This document shows positions 33,301 to 45,950 of a DNA stretch of 64,000 bases, piece by piece. The position numbers were made by a program, and so were the translations under genes. A model generated the notes under the pieces. That model had not been told where the DNA came from. It saw only the letters and a program-made list of their open reading frames with translations, and made no database searches. Position 1 is the stretch's first letter. Each line of letters begins with the position of its first letter. Source of the stretch: Anthopleura xanthogrammica (taxonomy: Eukaryota; Cnidaria; Anthozoa; Actiniaria; Actiniidae); assembly GCA_964019055.1 (NCBI GenBank), contig OZ025208.1, positions 10,887,597 to 10,951,596 of the forward strand, read 5' to 3'.

Positions 33301-36300
33301 GTGTAATAAAATTGCACTGATGGGATGTATTTTTTTACTATCGTCGCACTTATGAGTACTTTCATCACACTAAGGTCCAAGATCAGAGAGCCTGGGGAGA
33401 TACTGATTTCACATTCAAGAGATGGAATTTTTAATCCGGCTCCAAATTAAATGGAAGTTTCTTGGATTCTGGATTCCCTTTAGTTACCAGTGGGGAGAAC
33501 CGCAACGAGATTTCTACGATAAAATAAATTGACTATACCTTTTCCCTTGGGAGCCATCTCCTTTCTGTTCCACACATACGCTATTTGTGGATTGTAGATT
33601 GAAGGTTGCGCAGGGATAGTTGAACATAAGTCCTTGTTGTAACACTTTACAGAGAAGCAGTTCTGACCCAACATAAAGGCTAGGTTGCATGTAGGCTGTT
33701 TACAGCACAAGTCATAACACTCTCCTATATTGCCAACCTGTTGATTGAAATTATTAGTAAGAATTATCAGTGTTGATTTTCCTTGGAGAATAACTTTGTC
33801 TAGAAGACGAAGTAATTTATCTCGTCTATCGAATCGAGACTCTTTCAGCTTTGGTAGAGTTATGTCACAGAGCGCTTCAATCACACGTTCGAAATCGCGC
33901 AATTTGTCGTCGCCGCTACTACAATATTAGTTTTGCTGAATGTCCATGACATTTACGGAAAACACAAAGTATTCAAGGGAAGTCTTTGGTTAAATTGACG
34001 TCCGCAAAAACACATTTCGTCCTGACAAAGATTTCGCGCATTCTATTGAGAAACACAGTCTGTAAACGGAATAAATCTTTATTTTTCGAAGATTCCAAAG
34101 TTTTAGAAATTTAGTTAAATTAAGCTATGAGAAAATACACTGCATGTAGTTAAGCGGTCCAATAGAAATGTGTGCTTTTGTACCTTTCCGGTATCTGTAA
34201 AATCACCAGCTTTCAGACCTCCTTTCAGTGTAACCTTTGTCACCAGCTTCATTGGGCTGCACATGAAATTAGACGATGTGTCATCGTTTATACTGACTGC
34301 AAAGGAAAATCAGTTTTCAAAATCATTGACTAATTAATTTTAAAATAGCATACATATAGTACAACATGCAATTCAACTGTGATTTGTTTAGAAGGACCCC
34401 CTTCCCATACCCATAACATTGCCCGTCATTTATTTTTGATGATATCAGTATTACGTTTTTTGTTCATTATTGTAGTACATAGCCTGAGTAGCGGCGGTAA
34501 GGAATCGGAGAAGGGAAGCATATTCTGTCCCCTAGTTGCCAAATTCTTTTAGCCTGCTACACAAGGTTTACAGCACACTGTCAGTTTAACTTACTCGTAT
34601 GTTTAACCCCTTCATTGTTCCACCGAGTCACGTACACTACAGAAGGGTGGTAGGGAGAAGACTTTGCCTTTTGTAGCTGGCAATTTTTCCCATCGGTGCA
34701 GCCGACAAGATAGCAACGGTTTTGTAATACGAATGATAAGTCGCACGGTGCAAAACTACAACACTTTTTGGAACACTCATCAACTGAAGCAACTGGTCCA
34801 ATATCCTTGTAGTTTCCCGCGTTGATTCCTCCTTTTAGTGTCACCTCTTTATGTACTTTTCCTGGTTTGCACTGGCCTGCCATACCAGGGTTAATTTTTA
34901 CAGGTATTTGAGGGGTTTTGCTTTTCTGCTTACCAGAAGCAGGGGTTTTTGGGTTCGCAGATCCAAGATTTGGTGTCTGCATGCCACTTGATACAAGTCC
35001 TTTTGCCATAGCGTTTGAAGCTATTGGTTTAGAAGATAAGGGGCTTCCGGCTAAGGAAGCTTTAGTCGCTAGCGTATGATGTGTTGGGATACCAGCAAGT
35101 GCGAAGGATTTATTCCCTACAAAAGATACGAGGATGGTTATTTTCTTATTTGTCGGGATTACTGCTTTTGCGGTTCGTATGGCTGTAAAAACTTACTGAA
35201 CGAACGTCGTGCCGAGTGACCGTAATGAAGCCCGCCTTAGTATTGTCATTGATTAAGCATTGATCTCGGCTGGGGCAATTTCTTAAACGGTTGTCTTAAG
35301 TTCAGTGTATTACACGTTTTAATTATGCGCCGTAACTTTTCACAACCATACGAAATTATTGATGTTAAAAACTGTTCATTATGCTTAGAAATGCGCTTGC
35401 TTCTATTAGGTTAGTTGCTTATGAGAACAATAGGTTAATTGCAATACTTTAAATTCTATTCGACAGATTAAAATATTTTAAATTTTCTTCTTTACTTAAT
35501 ATTTAATTTTTGGTTATTAGAACTTATTATTAACATTAATAATTCATTACTTATTTTACGTATCTTTCTTAAGAGTTACTAATACGCCCCTCTAAAAAAA
35601 ACAATTCCTGATACTTCAGGCTATAGTTGCTAATTTAAATAAAAATGATTGTGTTGAAAATACATAGGACTTTTCGTTGAATTGGAGCGCATCGGTAGGC
35701 TTACATTTTAAATAGGAAAATCGCTGGCAGAATCAACCAAGAAAGTTGATTAATTACCCTTTTTACAGGACGGCTTATGTTTTACTATTAGCCTGAGACT
35801 AGAAAGCATAGTTTATCATTTATCGTGTATGGTCTATTTTAGAAGCTACATCTACTGCAGTTTAGGGCAAATTATCAAGTTTCCTTTTAGGCTGGGTTTA
35901 CACGGCACCGGACTACGATTTTTAACCTTACAAAAATTTGACCAGTACATATAACATTTGGCAGGATACCGTCTCTTTAATTTGCACGGCTAGGCGTTTG
36001 AATCTTTGTCCGGATAGCACGGTTCCATGTTAACGGAACACCTAAGCGTACGACTTTTTGACAGGTTAAAAATCCGTCCGGTACCATGTAAACCTAGTCT
36101 TAAATAGTGCATTTACTTGGACTCGGAACAACAAATGACTGACACTAGAATGTCGGTCTTTTTACCGGCATCCACTGATAGCATTCGCAGTTTCGCCTTT
36201 TAAAACAAGTTGTATAAAATGTTCCATGAAACGGTACTGACCAAGACATGTTTGACATGTTTCTTTAAATTTAGTCGACAAATTTATGACATATAGTTTT

Positions 36301-37373
36301 CCGCGCCAATTTTAAAGTTTATTGAAATTTATATAGTTTCCATTTCAACTAACTATCTCCATCGGTCCTAGAATTTGAGATTTTTTAGCAATAAAAATTA
36401 CAGGTTTGATAAGCATTTACTAGTAAGATATCGACGTTGAAAAATAAATCCAGTGAATATCCGGTGATAAGAGAACATTTGCTTTCGTAACCATAGCGAC
36501 AGAGAATCGTGGTAACCTGTTGCTGAAACCGGCTAACTTACCAAGCAGCAGGTTGGACAAAGATGATTGTGATCAATAATTTATGTTCTTCTAGCTTGTT
36601 TAAACCGTTCTTCGCTCCGCTGAAAACTCCACAGAGCGAAAAATAAATTCAACTGAAAAACCGCTATTATGCTGTACTGAGATACCAAAATCGACTCAGT
36701 GCGACAAATTGTATATTTTAAGATTAAAATTTGAGTTTTATTTTAAATCCACGACTCATGTTATTAGAAGCGCCACGTGTTTTGTATCAAATGCCAACAG
36801 AAATCAAAATATCGTTGAAAAAAGATCTCAGTAAAAATAATATTACGCCTTTCAAATCCGAATCCAAGATCACCCTGCCTTTCTTATCTTTCTGCCAGCG
36901 ATTTCTTGTATTGATTTGTAAAAAATTGAGTTCGACTAACCTTTATTTTTACCAGGCCTTACGTGGGCAATAAGGACTTTGGTTTCCGAAGTATCCGTTG
37001 CTGTTGATTCACATTCATCATCACTAACACATTCCACCGCATAGCATTTTAAACCGGACATAAATGCTACATCACAAGAAGGATTCTTACAGCACAGCTC
37101 GACACAAGACGCCATGCTAGTAACTTTTGCAAGCTTTTTAAATGTTCCTGCTCCGATACCTCCTCGCAATGTCACATTTTCTTCGACTTTAGTGTTCTTA
37201 CATGTTTGGAGGTTATTCGAAGTGGTTACTAAATTTCACACGATAGATAAAGAAATAACGCATTACAAACTTTATTCTTACTTTCATGAGCTATTAACAG
37301 GAATATTATAGGGAATAATCCACATACCTCCATAGTGAATGCCAATAACGAACAATGTAATACAAAGAAGCAT
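27380..37373 (-). CDS. Seven-MANSC-domain type I transmembrane protein
   Basis: Twelve exons on the minus strand: 37373-37328, 37228-36941, 35116-34595, 34296-34184, 33737-33539, 33221-32148, 32064-31489, 29785-29453, 28893-28739, 28450-28252, 27647-27557, 27470-27380 (TGA). All have GT-AG borders, every junction keeps phase, and the total of 3687 bases gives 1228 residues. Exon 1 is a signal peptide (MLLCITLFVIGIHYG). Seven cysteine domains follow the pattern EVTLxGGxxAGxFxDxG, then CxxxCCxxxxCxLAFMxxxxCYxVxC and a last Cys, matching the MANSC domain of KIAA0319/LRP11/HAI-1-type proteins. Domains 3 and 7 are split over two exons (4+5, 9+10); the others are single exons. Between domains 4 and 5 lies a long Pro/Gly/Leu-rich spacer. 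Exon 11 encodes one membrane helix (YIIVGSLAFAAVIGGVIWGV), exon 12 a short acidic tail (LLEDEDDEDDEM). Function is unknown; a cell-surface role is inferred. Confidence 0.85.
29878..31142 (+). mobile_element. Decayed tyrosine-recombinase (Crypton-like) transposon in intron 7 of the MANSC gene
   Basis: A 1265-bp element bounded by perfect 24-bp terminal inverted repeats at 29878-29901 and 31119-31142 (outer part TTATTTTATACATACTGAGA). It lies opposite to the host gene. The 5' part carries two CCAAT boxes (near 29948 and 29999) before the ATG at 30145. The internal gene is a broken tyrosine recombinase. The terminal repeats are seen directly; membership of the Crypton-like group is inferred from the protein. 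Confidence 0.75.
30145..30925 (+). pseudogene. Tyrosine recombinase with internal out-of-frame deletion
   Basis: The ATG at 30145 opens a short N-terminal segment (MAEQSRRFVSLDKPIDKF...) of the type that starts cnidarian Crypton-like recombinases. It is joined near 30240 to the C-terminal catalytic half in a different frame (offset 1), so the middle of the protein is missing. The C-terminal part, open to 30925, holds KPWFKTNAMGVNKLNSLM, then NHSARKTM (the H-x-x-R pair) and HIMQLSGHRNLQSVNNYS with the second His and the nucleophilic Tyr. A Ser-rich tail follows. The upstream catalytic Arg region is absent. As written, no complete enzyme can be made. Confidence 0.75.
31154..31291. repeat. 138-bp near-perfect palindrome next to the transposon
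   Basis: The left arm starts CATGAAAAGCGC and continues GTACGGGATTTTCGCAC; the right arm is its reverse complement ending GCGCTTTTCATG. The loop is about 28 bases (CTCACTCGTTCGCTGCGCTC). It begins 11 bases after the right terminal repeat of the recombinase element, so it may be that element's true 3' end or a separate MITE. Confidence 0.85.
32535..32774 (-). repeat. 60-bp coding minisatellite in MANSC gene exon 6
   Basis: Four copies with an exact 60-base period encode, on the minus strand, the 20-residue unit GMPPLGLANDQQASSNPKLP with minor changes. Two adjacent copies are identical. It forms part of the Pro-rich spacer between MANSC domains 4 and 5. Confidence 0.9.
35889..36100. mobile_element. 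MITE-like inverted-repeat element (212 bp)
   Basis: Inverted termini of about 35 bp: left GGGTTTACACGGCACCGGAC then ATTTTTAACC; the right end read in reverse gives AGGTTTACATGGTACCGGAC then ATTTTTAACC. It has no coding capacity. It lies in intron 2 of the MANSC gene. Confidence 0.75.
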
Positions 37374-38299
37374 CTTGACTCCCAGTTTTGGTTGGCGACA
37401 CCTTCAATTCTTCGTACCAATTTTCATGTCATTTCCATTTGTTTCTCGACAAAAAAGCTAACAGAAAGCAAGGCGAAACCTTAATTTCCAATTTCTTCTT
37501 TTAAGTATCAATTAAAACTTTTTCCATAATAATCTCTTGGGTAAATTTTAAGTCTCGGTAAATAATTTTCTTCGACGAAAATAGAGAACAATGGAGAAAT
37601 TACATCATAGGGGTTCAGATGGATTGACCAATGAGGTTGAGTTTTTTTGACATGTGATTAGCGGCCGGGAAGATGATCAAGAGTTTTAGTGATCGTGTTT
37701 CAGACGTCACGGTTCACCAGCCCTAGCGTCATGGGTGAAAAATTTCTGAAGATGATAGGTTGTTGCAGAAACGGGTACCAAAATGCTACCAGTTGAAAAT
37801 TAGAAATAAAACAGTGTGAAGTACTTTGTCATATATTAAGCAAACATTATTTTTTCAAAAGATTATCAAAACGTGTAGAAAATATTACTCAAAAGTGAAA
37901 TAACCATTTGCCTTTGCAAGGTAAAATGTGCAGCGACATGACACAACCAATTTACTTGGATTCGCACAATCGAACATTCGACACCATCACACTTATAAAA
38001 GTATACTCCTTATTGCAATCACTATAACCTGTGAATGTGGTACATATTTACAATAGATTTGTTGTGACAGACGCTAATAGGATGCGATAATATGTTTATA
38101 ATTCTTAAAACCAAATATACGTCATGCTGGACTAAAAGTATGGACCAACTCGAAGGCTTCTTTATTTTTTGAAGTACATGTTATAGCATTCCAGTATCTT
38201 TCAGTTTCCGCGTACTTTTTATACTCAACTCAGTGCTATGACGTAACCGCAAGCAGATTGGAGCAAACGTTGAATAGACTTATTAACCTTTAAATAATC

Positions 38300-38520
38300 A
38301 TTGTTCTTTAACTAGTATTCCATTTTCCAGTGCCTTGCTCTCTTTTTGTAGCAACAGATCCAGACTTAGACCCATGCGGCCTGAGCGCTTTTCTAACTTT
38401 CGCGTACCGAGTGTCATTGCTCTTTTAATAATATGCCGTTGCCCAGTGCCTTGCGCCCTTTTTGTAGCAACAGAGCCAGACTTAGACCCATGTCTTGCTT
38501 TCTAACTTTCGCGTATTGAA
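38300..38520. repeat. Tandem duplication, period about 116 bp
   Basis: Two copies share CCAGTGCCTTGC, TTTTTGTAGCAACAGA-CCAG, ACTTAGACCCATG and TTTCTAACTTTCGCGTA. Matching points at 38346 and 38462 are 116 bases apart. Non-coding. Confidence 0.85.
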
Positions 38521-39181
38521 TGAAATAGATTATAAGTACAATAGCAGCTACTTTTTCTTTCCACTCTCGTTAGAAGGATTGCACCGCGATGTTGGTAAAA
38601 ATAAGTAAAAACATCGAAATAGCGAAGAATAAGATGTCGCCGCGTTAACTGAAATCCAGTCTTAGTTTCATGAAATTATAACCACTGAAAATTAAACAAG
38701 TCTATATATAAGTACATGAGTACATACTAGAATGTTGTACAAAGATTATATTTTAATTGCAACATGGAAAAAAGTTATGCAAACTAAATGCGCCATTTCT
38801 AAACCTCGCGCGCATTAGCTTACCTGCTCGTTTCCAGGCTCTTGAAGTATTGTCCACTTCCGCTGACGCAAGTGAACTCATTTAGCAACAAATTCGGACT
38901 GGTCTATTCCTTTTGCAACCAGTTCTGTTATGTATGCCTTACTGCATTGCAGAGTTAGTTAGCTACTTCAGCTAGGTAAAGACTCCTAGTTTATTCGCCA
39001 GAGACATTACACAGTTGTTTCGTTATTCGATGTTTACTAACTTTTTTGTGAACCACCTTAAAACAAATATTGATGCGCACTTTGAAAGAGCAGCTCAAGC
39101 TGTTACCGCTAATGTCTTCAAGTATATTTCTTTACCTTGACCTTTACCTTGACTTGACCATCGGTAGGTCCACAGGTATCG

Positions 39182-39426
39182 ATAGAGTACCGAAGTGATG
39201 AAGTCATAAAAATGATTTTCGACTGTATTATAATTTCGATCTTCAATTTCGATAGAGCATCAAGAAAGATGTTAACACGTCAAATTTCATGGGAATTGGT
39301 TAAAAAGCAACGGAGATATGGCGTTTTGAATATATAATTTCCCCACACAAATCACTGTATTTTCGGCTTGGTGCTTAACGTTAAGCAAAATAATTATTTT
39401 CGTGACGTCACACTTCGGTACTCTAT
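39182..39426. mobile_element. MITE-like inverted-repeat element (245 bp)
   Basis: The left end reads ATAGAGTACCGAAGTGATGA; the right end in reverse reads ATAGAGTACCGAAGTGTGAC. Similarity continues for about 35 bp. It has no coding capacity. Confidence 0.75.
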
Positions 39427-42400
39427 TGCACCCACTGTATTACCAGGGATTTATTCTCTCATATGCATGAAATATAATATATGATATAGGGAAAAAAAAT
39501 TAAATATTCGTTTCCTCAGTTTAAGAAAATGGGAAGAATAAACATTAGTGCCATGTTAGACAAAAGTCGTCAATAATCTTTGAAGACGGGATAAGCCAAG
39601 ATCATAGCTATATCATTAAACTTCATAAATCTCTAAGCAATTATATTGGCGTAGTCTGCAAATCTTTTCTAATCCATAGTTTTGCTCGTGTATAGGCTTA
39701 TTTATTCAAACCATGCTGCCTTCTAAAAAGATCAATTGCCTTTGTGGCATGCTTCCTTTCGTAAGGCAATGTTGAATCTCCTTCTTCACTTCACCGCAGC
39801 AAATTATAACTAACTTTGGAAGACGTTGTCAGCAATGTGTTTCAAAATTGAAGCCTTTTTTGATGAACTTTACCCACTTCAAGGAGAACCGACAACACAT
39901 TTCTGGCATTGATTGTCAGATTAGATCCTTCCAGTCAACAATTGTATTTGCGTTTCTTCAATTAAAAGTTCGATTAAAATCCACACTGTCTATTGCTATT
40001 AACCTCTATCCCTTAACAATTGCACATTTTAAATGGACCAACTTGCCCGGCATTCTATGTTTTGGCATTTATTAAACTGTCACTTTTTTGGGGCCTAACC
40101 TAACCTTGATAGGCATTTTTTTAATGAAATTTTCCCGTGTTTCCAGGTAACCCGAGTTTTGATCGAAGAAGTGAATGGCGGTTTAAGTACCTTATTTGCT
40201 CAACCATATTATTTTTATTTAATGTGTCAAACTTCATGTTAGTTATCGAAGCGTTGAGATCAAGGCGCTCAAGCATTTAATGTGCACCAGCAGATATCTC
40301 GCTCCCGAGGTAAATAACAGGTGTCCTTTCAGAACAAAGCGCAAAAAACCAGCGACAAAGATCAAAAGATCAAATGATCAAGAGAATCGCCGGTCGGGGT
40401 AGTATCGGACTTCCCTACAAAGGCAGAGCCCGGCTAACGATGTTATGTGCCCCTCAATATAAAGTAAATAAATGTTTTTTTTTAAATGAAGTACCAAAAA
40501 TGTTGACTTTGGCAATTAAGTATTAGGCAGTGTCTTGACTGAGAAAGATCTCATTAAATACGTTAATCCCCTAAGCTCGTGAATTAAGGATCCAGTTATT
40601 GTTCTCATCACTTCCATGTTTATAAAGCCAAATTTCAGATCAGCAATTCCAAAACATAGTAATCCTTAAACAAAGAGTAGAAATCCGTAGCCATCGAACG
40701 TCCAATAAACAATTCCTTGATTCAGTTCTCTTATATATGTGGAACAGATTGTAAGAACATCCGGATTGATATACCTCTTTTACTGCCCAAGTTAAACCAC
40801 ACCCGAAACGATCAAAATTGTCTTTGTGCTTTGATGTAAGCGCATGAAAAATCATCTTGCTTGAACACGTTTCCCTGTGCGATAACGAAGATGCTTATGA
40901 ATGCTTCTTAACTACGTTTAGTAGGTCACGCGTATATAGTTTGGTTAACCGGGATCAAAATGTGCACTGTTTGTAACATTATGATGATAAAAAATGGAAT
41001 TTGGAATGTCGTGGTTTAAAGGTTTAAAAATTTGTCTACCGTCTTGTATAGGACGACGATGATGGAAGGAGAAAAAAATATATGCCAGTCTTAGTGCAGT
41101 GTTTGAGGTACTTAGCCAAATAGGTCGACCATTGATGCGAGTGCATATTCACACGGTAAAAAAATATAACAATCAAAAGTCTTCTTTTGAATAAAAATTA
41201 AAGCGTTTGCCAGAACTGCACAAAAAGGGATTGGAAATTGGATGGATCGTCCTGTTAACCAGTATTAAATAAACTCGTAGAACAATACTACGACAAATTT
41301 GTCCTGATTTTATTGTCTTTGTTGTGGCCAGAAATTCATTGACCAATTTCATTTTACACTGCGCAAGAGCAGTTTTCATGGTTTTCGTTTGTAGATCCCT
41401 TATTTGCGCGCTTCGCCACATCAGCCACGAAAAAAATGTGTCGCGTGTGATGGTTCACAATCTATGCATGCCTTCACTGCCTTGCATCACTGAACCGAAC
41501 GCCTTTTTCAATAACCAACCCTGGAAAAAAATTGTCAAAATATCGAGGACTTAAATAAAATTCAGTCCTAGATAACTTCAATTTTGTTAAGTTAACGCTT
41601 GTAGGCGATTATTAGTATATTTCCCTTGCCACCTTTTTTCTCACATTTTGATTTCTACTGGTAGATTTCAGGTTTGGCGGCGTTATTGATGAACCAATCA
41701 AGCATCTCCAAGGACAATAGTCTTTGTTTTCTATCCCCCAACGTACTTGTACCCATGGCCACAAGAACAAGCCACCAGGACCACCCTAAGAAATTTCATA
41801 ACTTCACTCCCACTTTTCTTTTAGATATTTCTCTAAATATATGAGTATGGCGCTGGTTAATGTCACAATTTCGTTTCATATTCGTCACACAGTTCACACA
41901 CTCGTTCTTGGCATTCCTCTTGGTTTAGTCTAAATAAATGTCTGCTTTGGATAATGCGCTGTACGCAATGGAATTATTAGCTTGGCTACGCTGTCTATTG
42001 ATGTGCATAGGTACCTAAGAAAACTCGTGCGAAAAACTCTATTTAACAGCACAAATGCGGAATACATACGTTAGAAAATTTAGATTAAATAAGGCATCGA
42101 AAATGCTGATAAAATTTGATCGCCGAAAATATAGAGAGAGACAAAGAAGGGGCAGAGTGAAAGAGAGAAAGAAAGGAGAGGTTTAGAGTTGTCAGTAAAA
42201 TAGGTTGTCACTTTTGCGCAGATTTTAATTTAGCTTTTTGCAAAATTAGCGGGCTCATGCCGCGAGTTAGTTTTCTGTGTTTTATTCTTCAGCTTTTTTG
42301 CTGATCCCTTGGCGTACAAGTTATTTAACTTTAGAAGTCATATTTTGACATGAGAATTCGTGTTTCTTTGTATTGGAATTTTCTCTTCGACACTGTGCCT

Positions 42401-45400
42401 TGATGTTTGAATGTTCGATACAGGTGGACAGCGGGTATCAAGGCTTGATCTTTCTTGTAACTATCTCTGCCTCAACACAAGTCTAAACCATCAAAACACA
42501 AAGATATTGCAACAATGATTTTCAGATCCCGAGTAAAATAAGTTGCCAACAAATAACTTTGATTTTTAAAACAACATATTTTTATAACGTAGCTAATCTG
42601 TTGTAGTGGAAGCTATATGGTAGAGAGAACTCATTGTTTTTGGTCACCAGTTTGCCAAATTTAAGAGCAAGCTGATTAATATTACATGTCCCGGATATCG
42701 GGTCTTTCAGGACGATCAGTGGCGCGTATAGGCTCACAGTGCACTAAAATATTGGGTAGTCAAGCTTTAATTCACTTACAGATTTTGTTAAGAACTTGAC
42801 GACGGAAAAGAGAGGAATGGAAAATTGTAAATAATAATACCAAAGGGAAGAGATTGAAAGGAAGCGAGGACAGGGCAGTGTTAAAAGAAATGTTCTAGGT
42901 AAGTAGAAACGTGGCTTATATATTTATAATCAATATTTTTGAAGCGACCGGCTTACAGCGCCCTTCAAATCTTTCCTAAAACGTTTGACTGTCATATCAA
43001 ATCTAAATGAATCAAGGAAAATATTAGAATTCCAATCGAAATTGTCATATTACGTTGATTAAAATTCTGTGTAGAATATTTCAATTTCAAATTACATTTG
43101 AAAATTTTACTTGACGGGGTTATGTTACAGGGACCAGCGCTTTTCTTGTGATCCAAGTTGAAAGCCACTACATTTGTCAACATCTTAGATAAGGGAAAAA
43201 ATTCTTTAAAAATGGGTAATCTTCGAGGCGGGTGTTATTTTTGCTTTTGCTTTCTTCATTATCACAGCTACTCTTTTTTTTCTAATATTTCAGTTCTAAT
43301 ATTTTTTTCTTTTTCCAAAGTGAAAATACCCTTAGTAAGTTCGGCTTTCTTTACAAAACGAAATAATTTCAAGCGCATTAAAGAAAAAAATACATGAATG
43401 AAATATTTCAAAACTGACTTCGTAAAACAAAAATCAGAAAAACTTGATAAATTGATGGAATTAAACGCAACTAAATTAGATAGCATCGGAATTGTTACCT
43501 TTTTTCGTCCTAAAATTTGGGTCAAATAAAGCGGTCAAAAATCAAAGATGGCGGACTGCACAAAAAAAAAATTCAAAAATGAATTTTAGGTGTTTCAATT
43601 GGGAATGCTTTGGTGCCATGACATTTTTTTTTATTTTGTTAATATTATGGGTTCTAATTTAACTATATTTAAAAAACGTCTTTGAAAACTTTCCAGTGAG
43701 AAATACTTTTTCCTTATTTTTCAGATTCTGCTGGCCGGACGCAACTGAGAAATTCATTTTAAGGTAAGCTCAAAGACAGTATTATAACTATATTATAAAC
43801 TAAACGTAATCTATCGTGCTCTTTTTATCAAATATATAAATTTGATTTCAAAATATATCAAGTATTTTGTATAATGACACCAGTAGGATAATAACTTGTT
43901 CTTTTGATCTTTTGCTTTCCTGGTCGTACTTTAGCTATCGTTTAATTAGTCAACCTTGGCAAACGGTTTCGCAACAATTGAAGAAATCAGTTTCTTCAGT
44001 TTTTCTCTCAGTGTAATTCATTTTAAAAACTTACTGTTATTTCTAATGATGAACTGGAATTTTAAGTCAAATGCTCCTCGCGATATAGTGACTGAAATTT
44101 TTAAATGCTACCATTTGGTTTAATATAACTTTGTCATTAATTTTATTGAAATACATTTATAATTAACACTAACGTGCTTCTTTTTAATAATCATTATTGA
44201 TAATATAATATTAGTAATAATAATATTAATAATAATAATAAATATTACAGAGTGAAATATTTTAATTTTTTTTTTGAATATTTCTTCAATTCTAAAGTAA
44301 ATTATATTTTTTAAATAAGCTATCATTTGCAAAATGTATTCTTGCATAAAAATCATATAGCAATCGATAAATGTTACAAAACATTTCCATAAACATTTCA
44401 CGTGACGTCAAAGCAGCTCAATTTGGAGGACAAAACAAAATAATTTCGATCCCATGAGAATTAGAAACTATTGTTCTGTCTTTCAAATTGAGCTGCATTC
44501 CAACGTGCTGCAAAGGGTCTATCCTTAAATCTATCTAAGCTATTTTTGAAACATAACAATGCTCCAGTTTCGAGTTCTCTGTTGGTCAGTGTTAGCCTCA
44601 ATTGGGCGTAATATATTCATCACTGAGAGACTGTTTGTAACACTAAAAATATATTTAATGCTATAGAGGCTAACACAGCAATATAATCTTTTTTAATTAA
44701 AAAAGACACTTATCTGCAAAGTCATTGTGGATTTTACAGCCGCTCTGCTATCAAATTATATCCACTTGAGCAGAATTGCATAAATATCTTTTCGTGATAG
44801 TAATACTTAATAAGAAAATGTCCACTTAAAACCTTTAGAAAATCCCATAGCGTGAATTGAAATTAAGATATTATCTTTAGGATAAGAAATAAGATTGATA
44901 AAGGGAATTTACCAAAGGCGAATTTTTTTAAAAAGTGTTAAAAAATTGTTAAAAAAATGAAGTCGTTTTTTTTTTAGCAAACAACAAGAAATTGATCAAT
45001 CTCGCGAAACTACAGTAGGTTAATAGACAACGCCCCATTAAAGGATAAAATGCTGATCTTAAGCAACGTGGGCTCAAATTTATTTAGGATTAAAAAGGCC
45101 GTCTCATCCTGAAGATAATTGATCATTTAAAATCATTCTAACTAGAATTAGAAAAAAAATCTGTAAGGATTCTACATTATCGTCAATACATCGGGATTTG
45201 AAGAATTTCCCTTTCACTTTCCAGAGGATATTCGTGAAATTCACTGACAAAGAAAATTTAATCTATCAATACAAAACTACAAGGCTAAGCAAATAGGTGA
45301 TAAATAAAAAGGTTCTGATCTTTTTAAGGAGTAATAAAGTAAGAAAATGGTCTTAGTTTTTTTAATTATTCTGTTATCTGAACCTATCGGTATTATAGCA

Positions 45401-45916
45401 AAAAAAAAAAGCTGTTTTCTAATGCCAAAATTAATAAAAAATTCATGAAAACAGTCATAAGTTAAATTATATGGTTTAATAATGTCTGTAATTAAAGCAA
45501 TTAATCGTTTCAATATTTTTTATATTCTTGTTTTTTTTGTTGTTACTTTTTCTAGTTTGTTCTTCATCCATTATTTTTGTTTTCTCTTTTTCACTTTCAA
45601 ATAACTTTCGATAAAGCTGTTACTTTTGTTTAATTTATTTTCCGTTTCCTTTTCTTTCGTTTTACTTCCTTTTTTTCTTTTATGTTTGTGCTTATTCTGT
45701 GTTTCCGTAATAGTTATCCGATCTATTGCTTTATTTCTACTACGTACTCAGTTAAGTTTTCTAGCTAAAAAGGAGGTTTGCAACTCTTGTTTTGGTAGAA
45801 TGTGACGTCTAAAGCGCATTCCAAAGTGCATTGGTAACTATTTTTATACGTGTTCGTGAAACTTGACGGCAGCTTAATCATTACCAAGACTAACCAAAAC
45901 TGAAAAAAATAACGCA

Positions 45917-45917
<1 letters not shown>

Positions 45918-45950
<33 letters not shown>
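45918..45950. repeat. Poly-A tract (33 bases)
   Basis: An uninterrupted run of A, followed by an A/G-rich stretch to about 45985. No retroelement body is recognised in front of it. Confidence 0.9.

Larger units (their letters stand above)
37374..43724. other. AT-rich intergenic region upstream of the MANSC gene
   Basis: No coding exon could be supported. It contains a tandem duplication (38300-38520) and a MITE (39182-39426). A donor-like GTAAGTAG at 42900 follows a purine-rich stretch and could end a non-coding exon of the gene to the right. The promoter of the minus-strand MANSC gene should lie just right of 37373, but no core element is placed. Confidence 0.45.
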
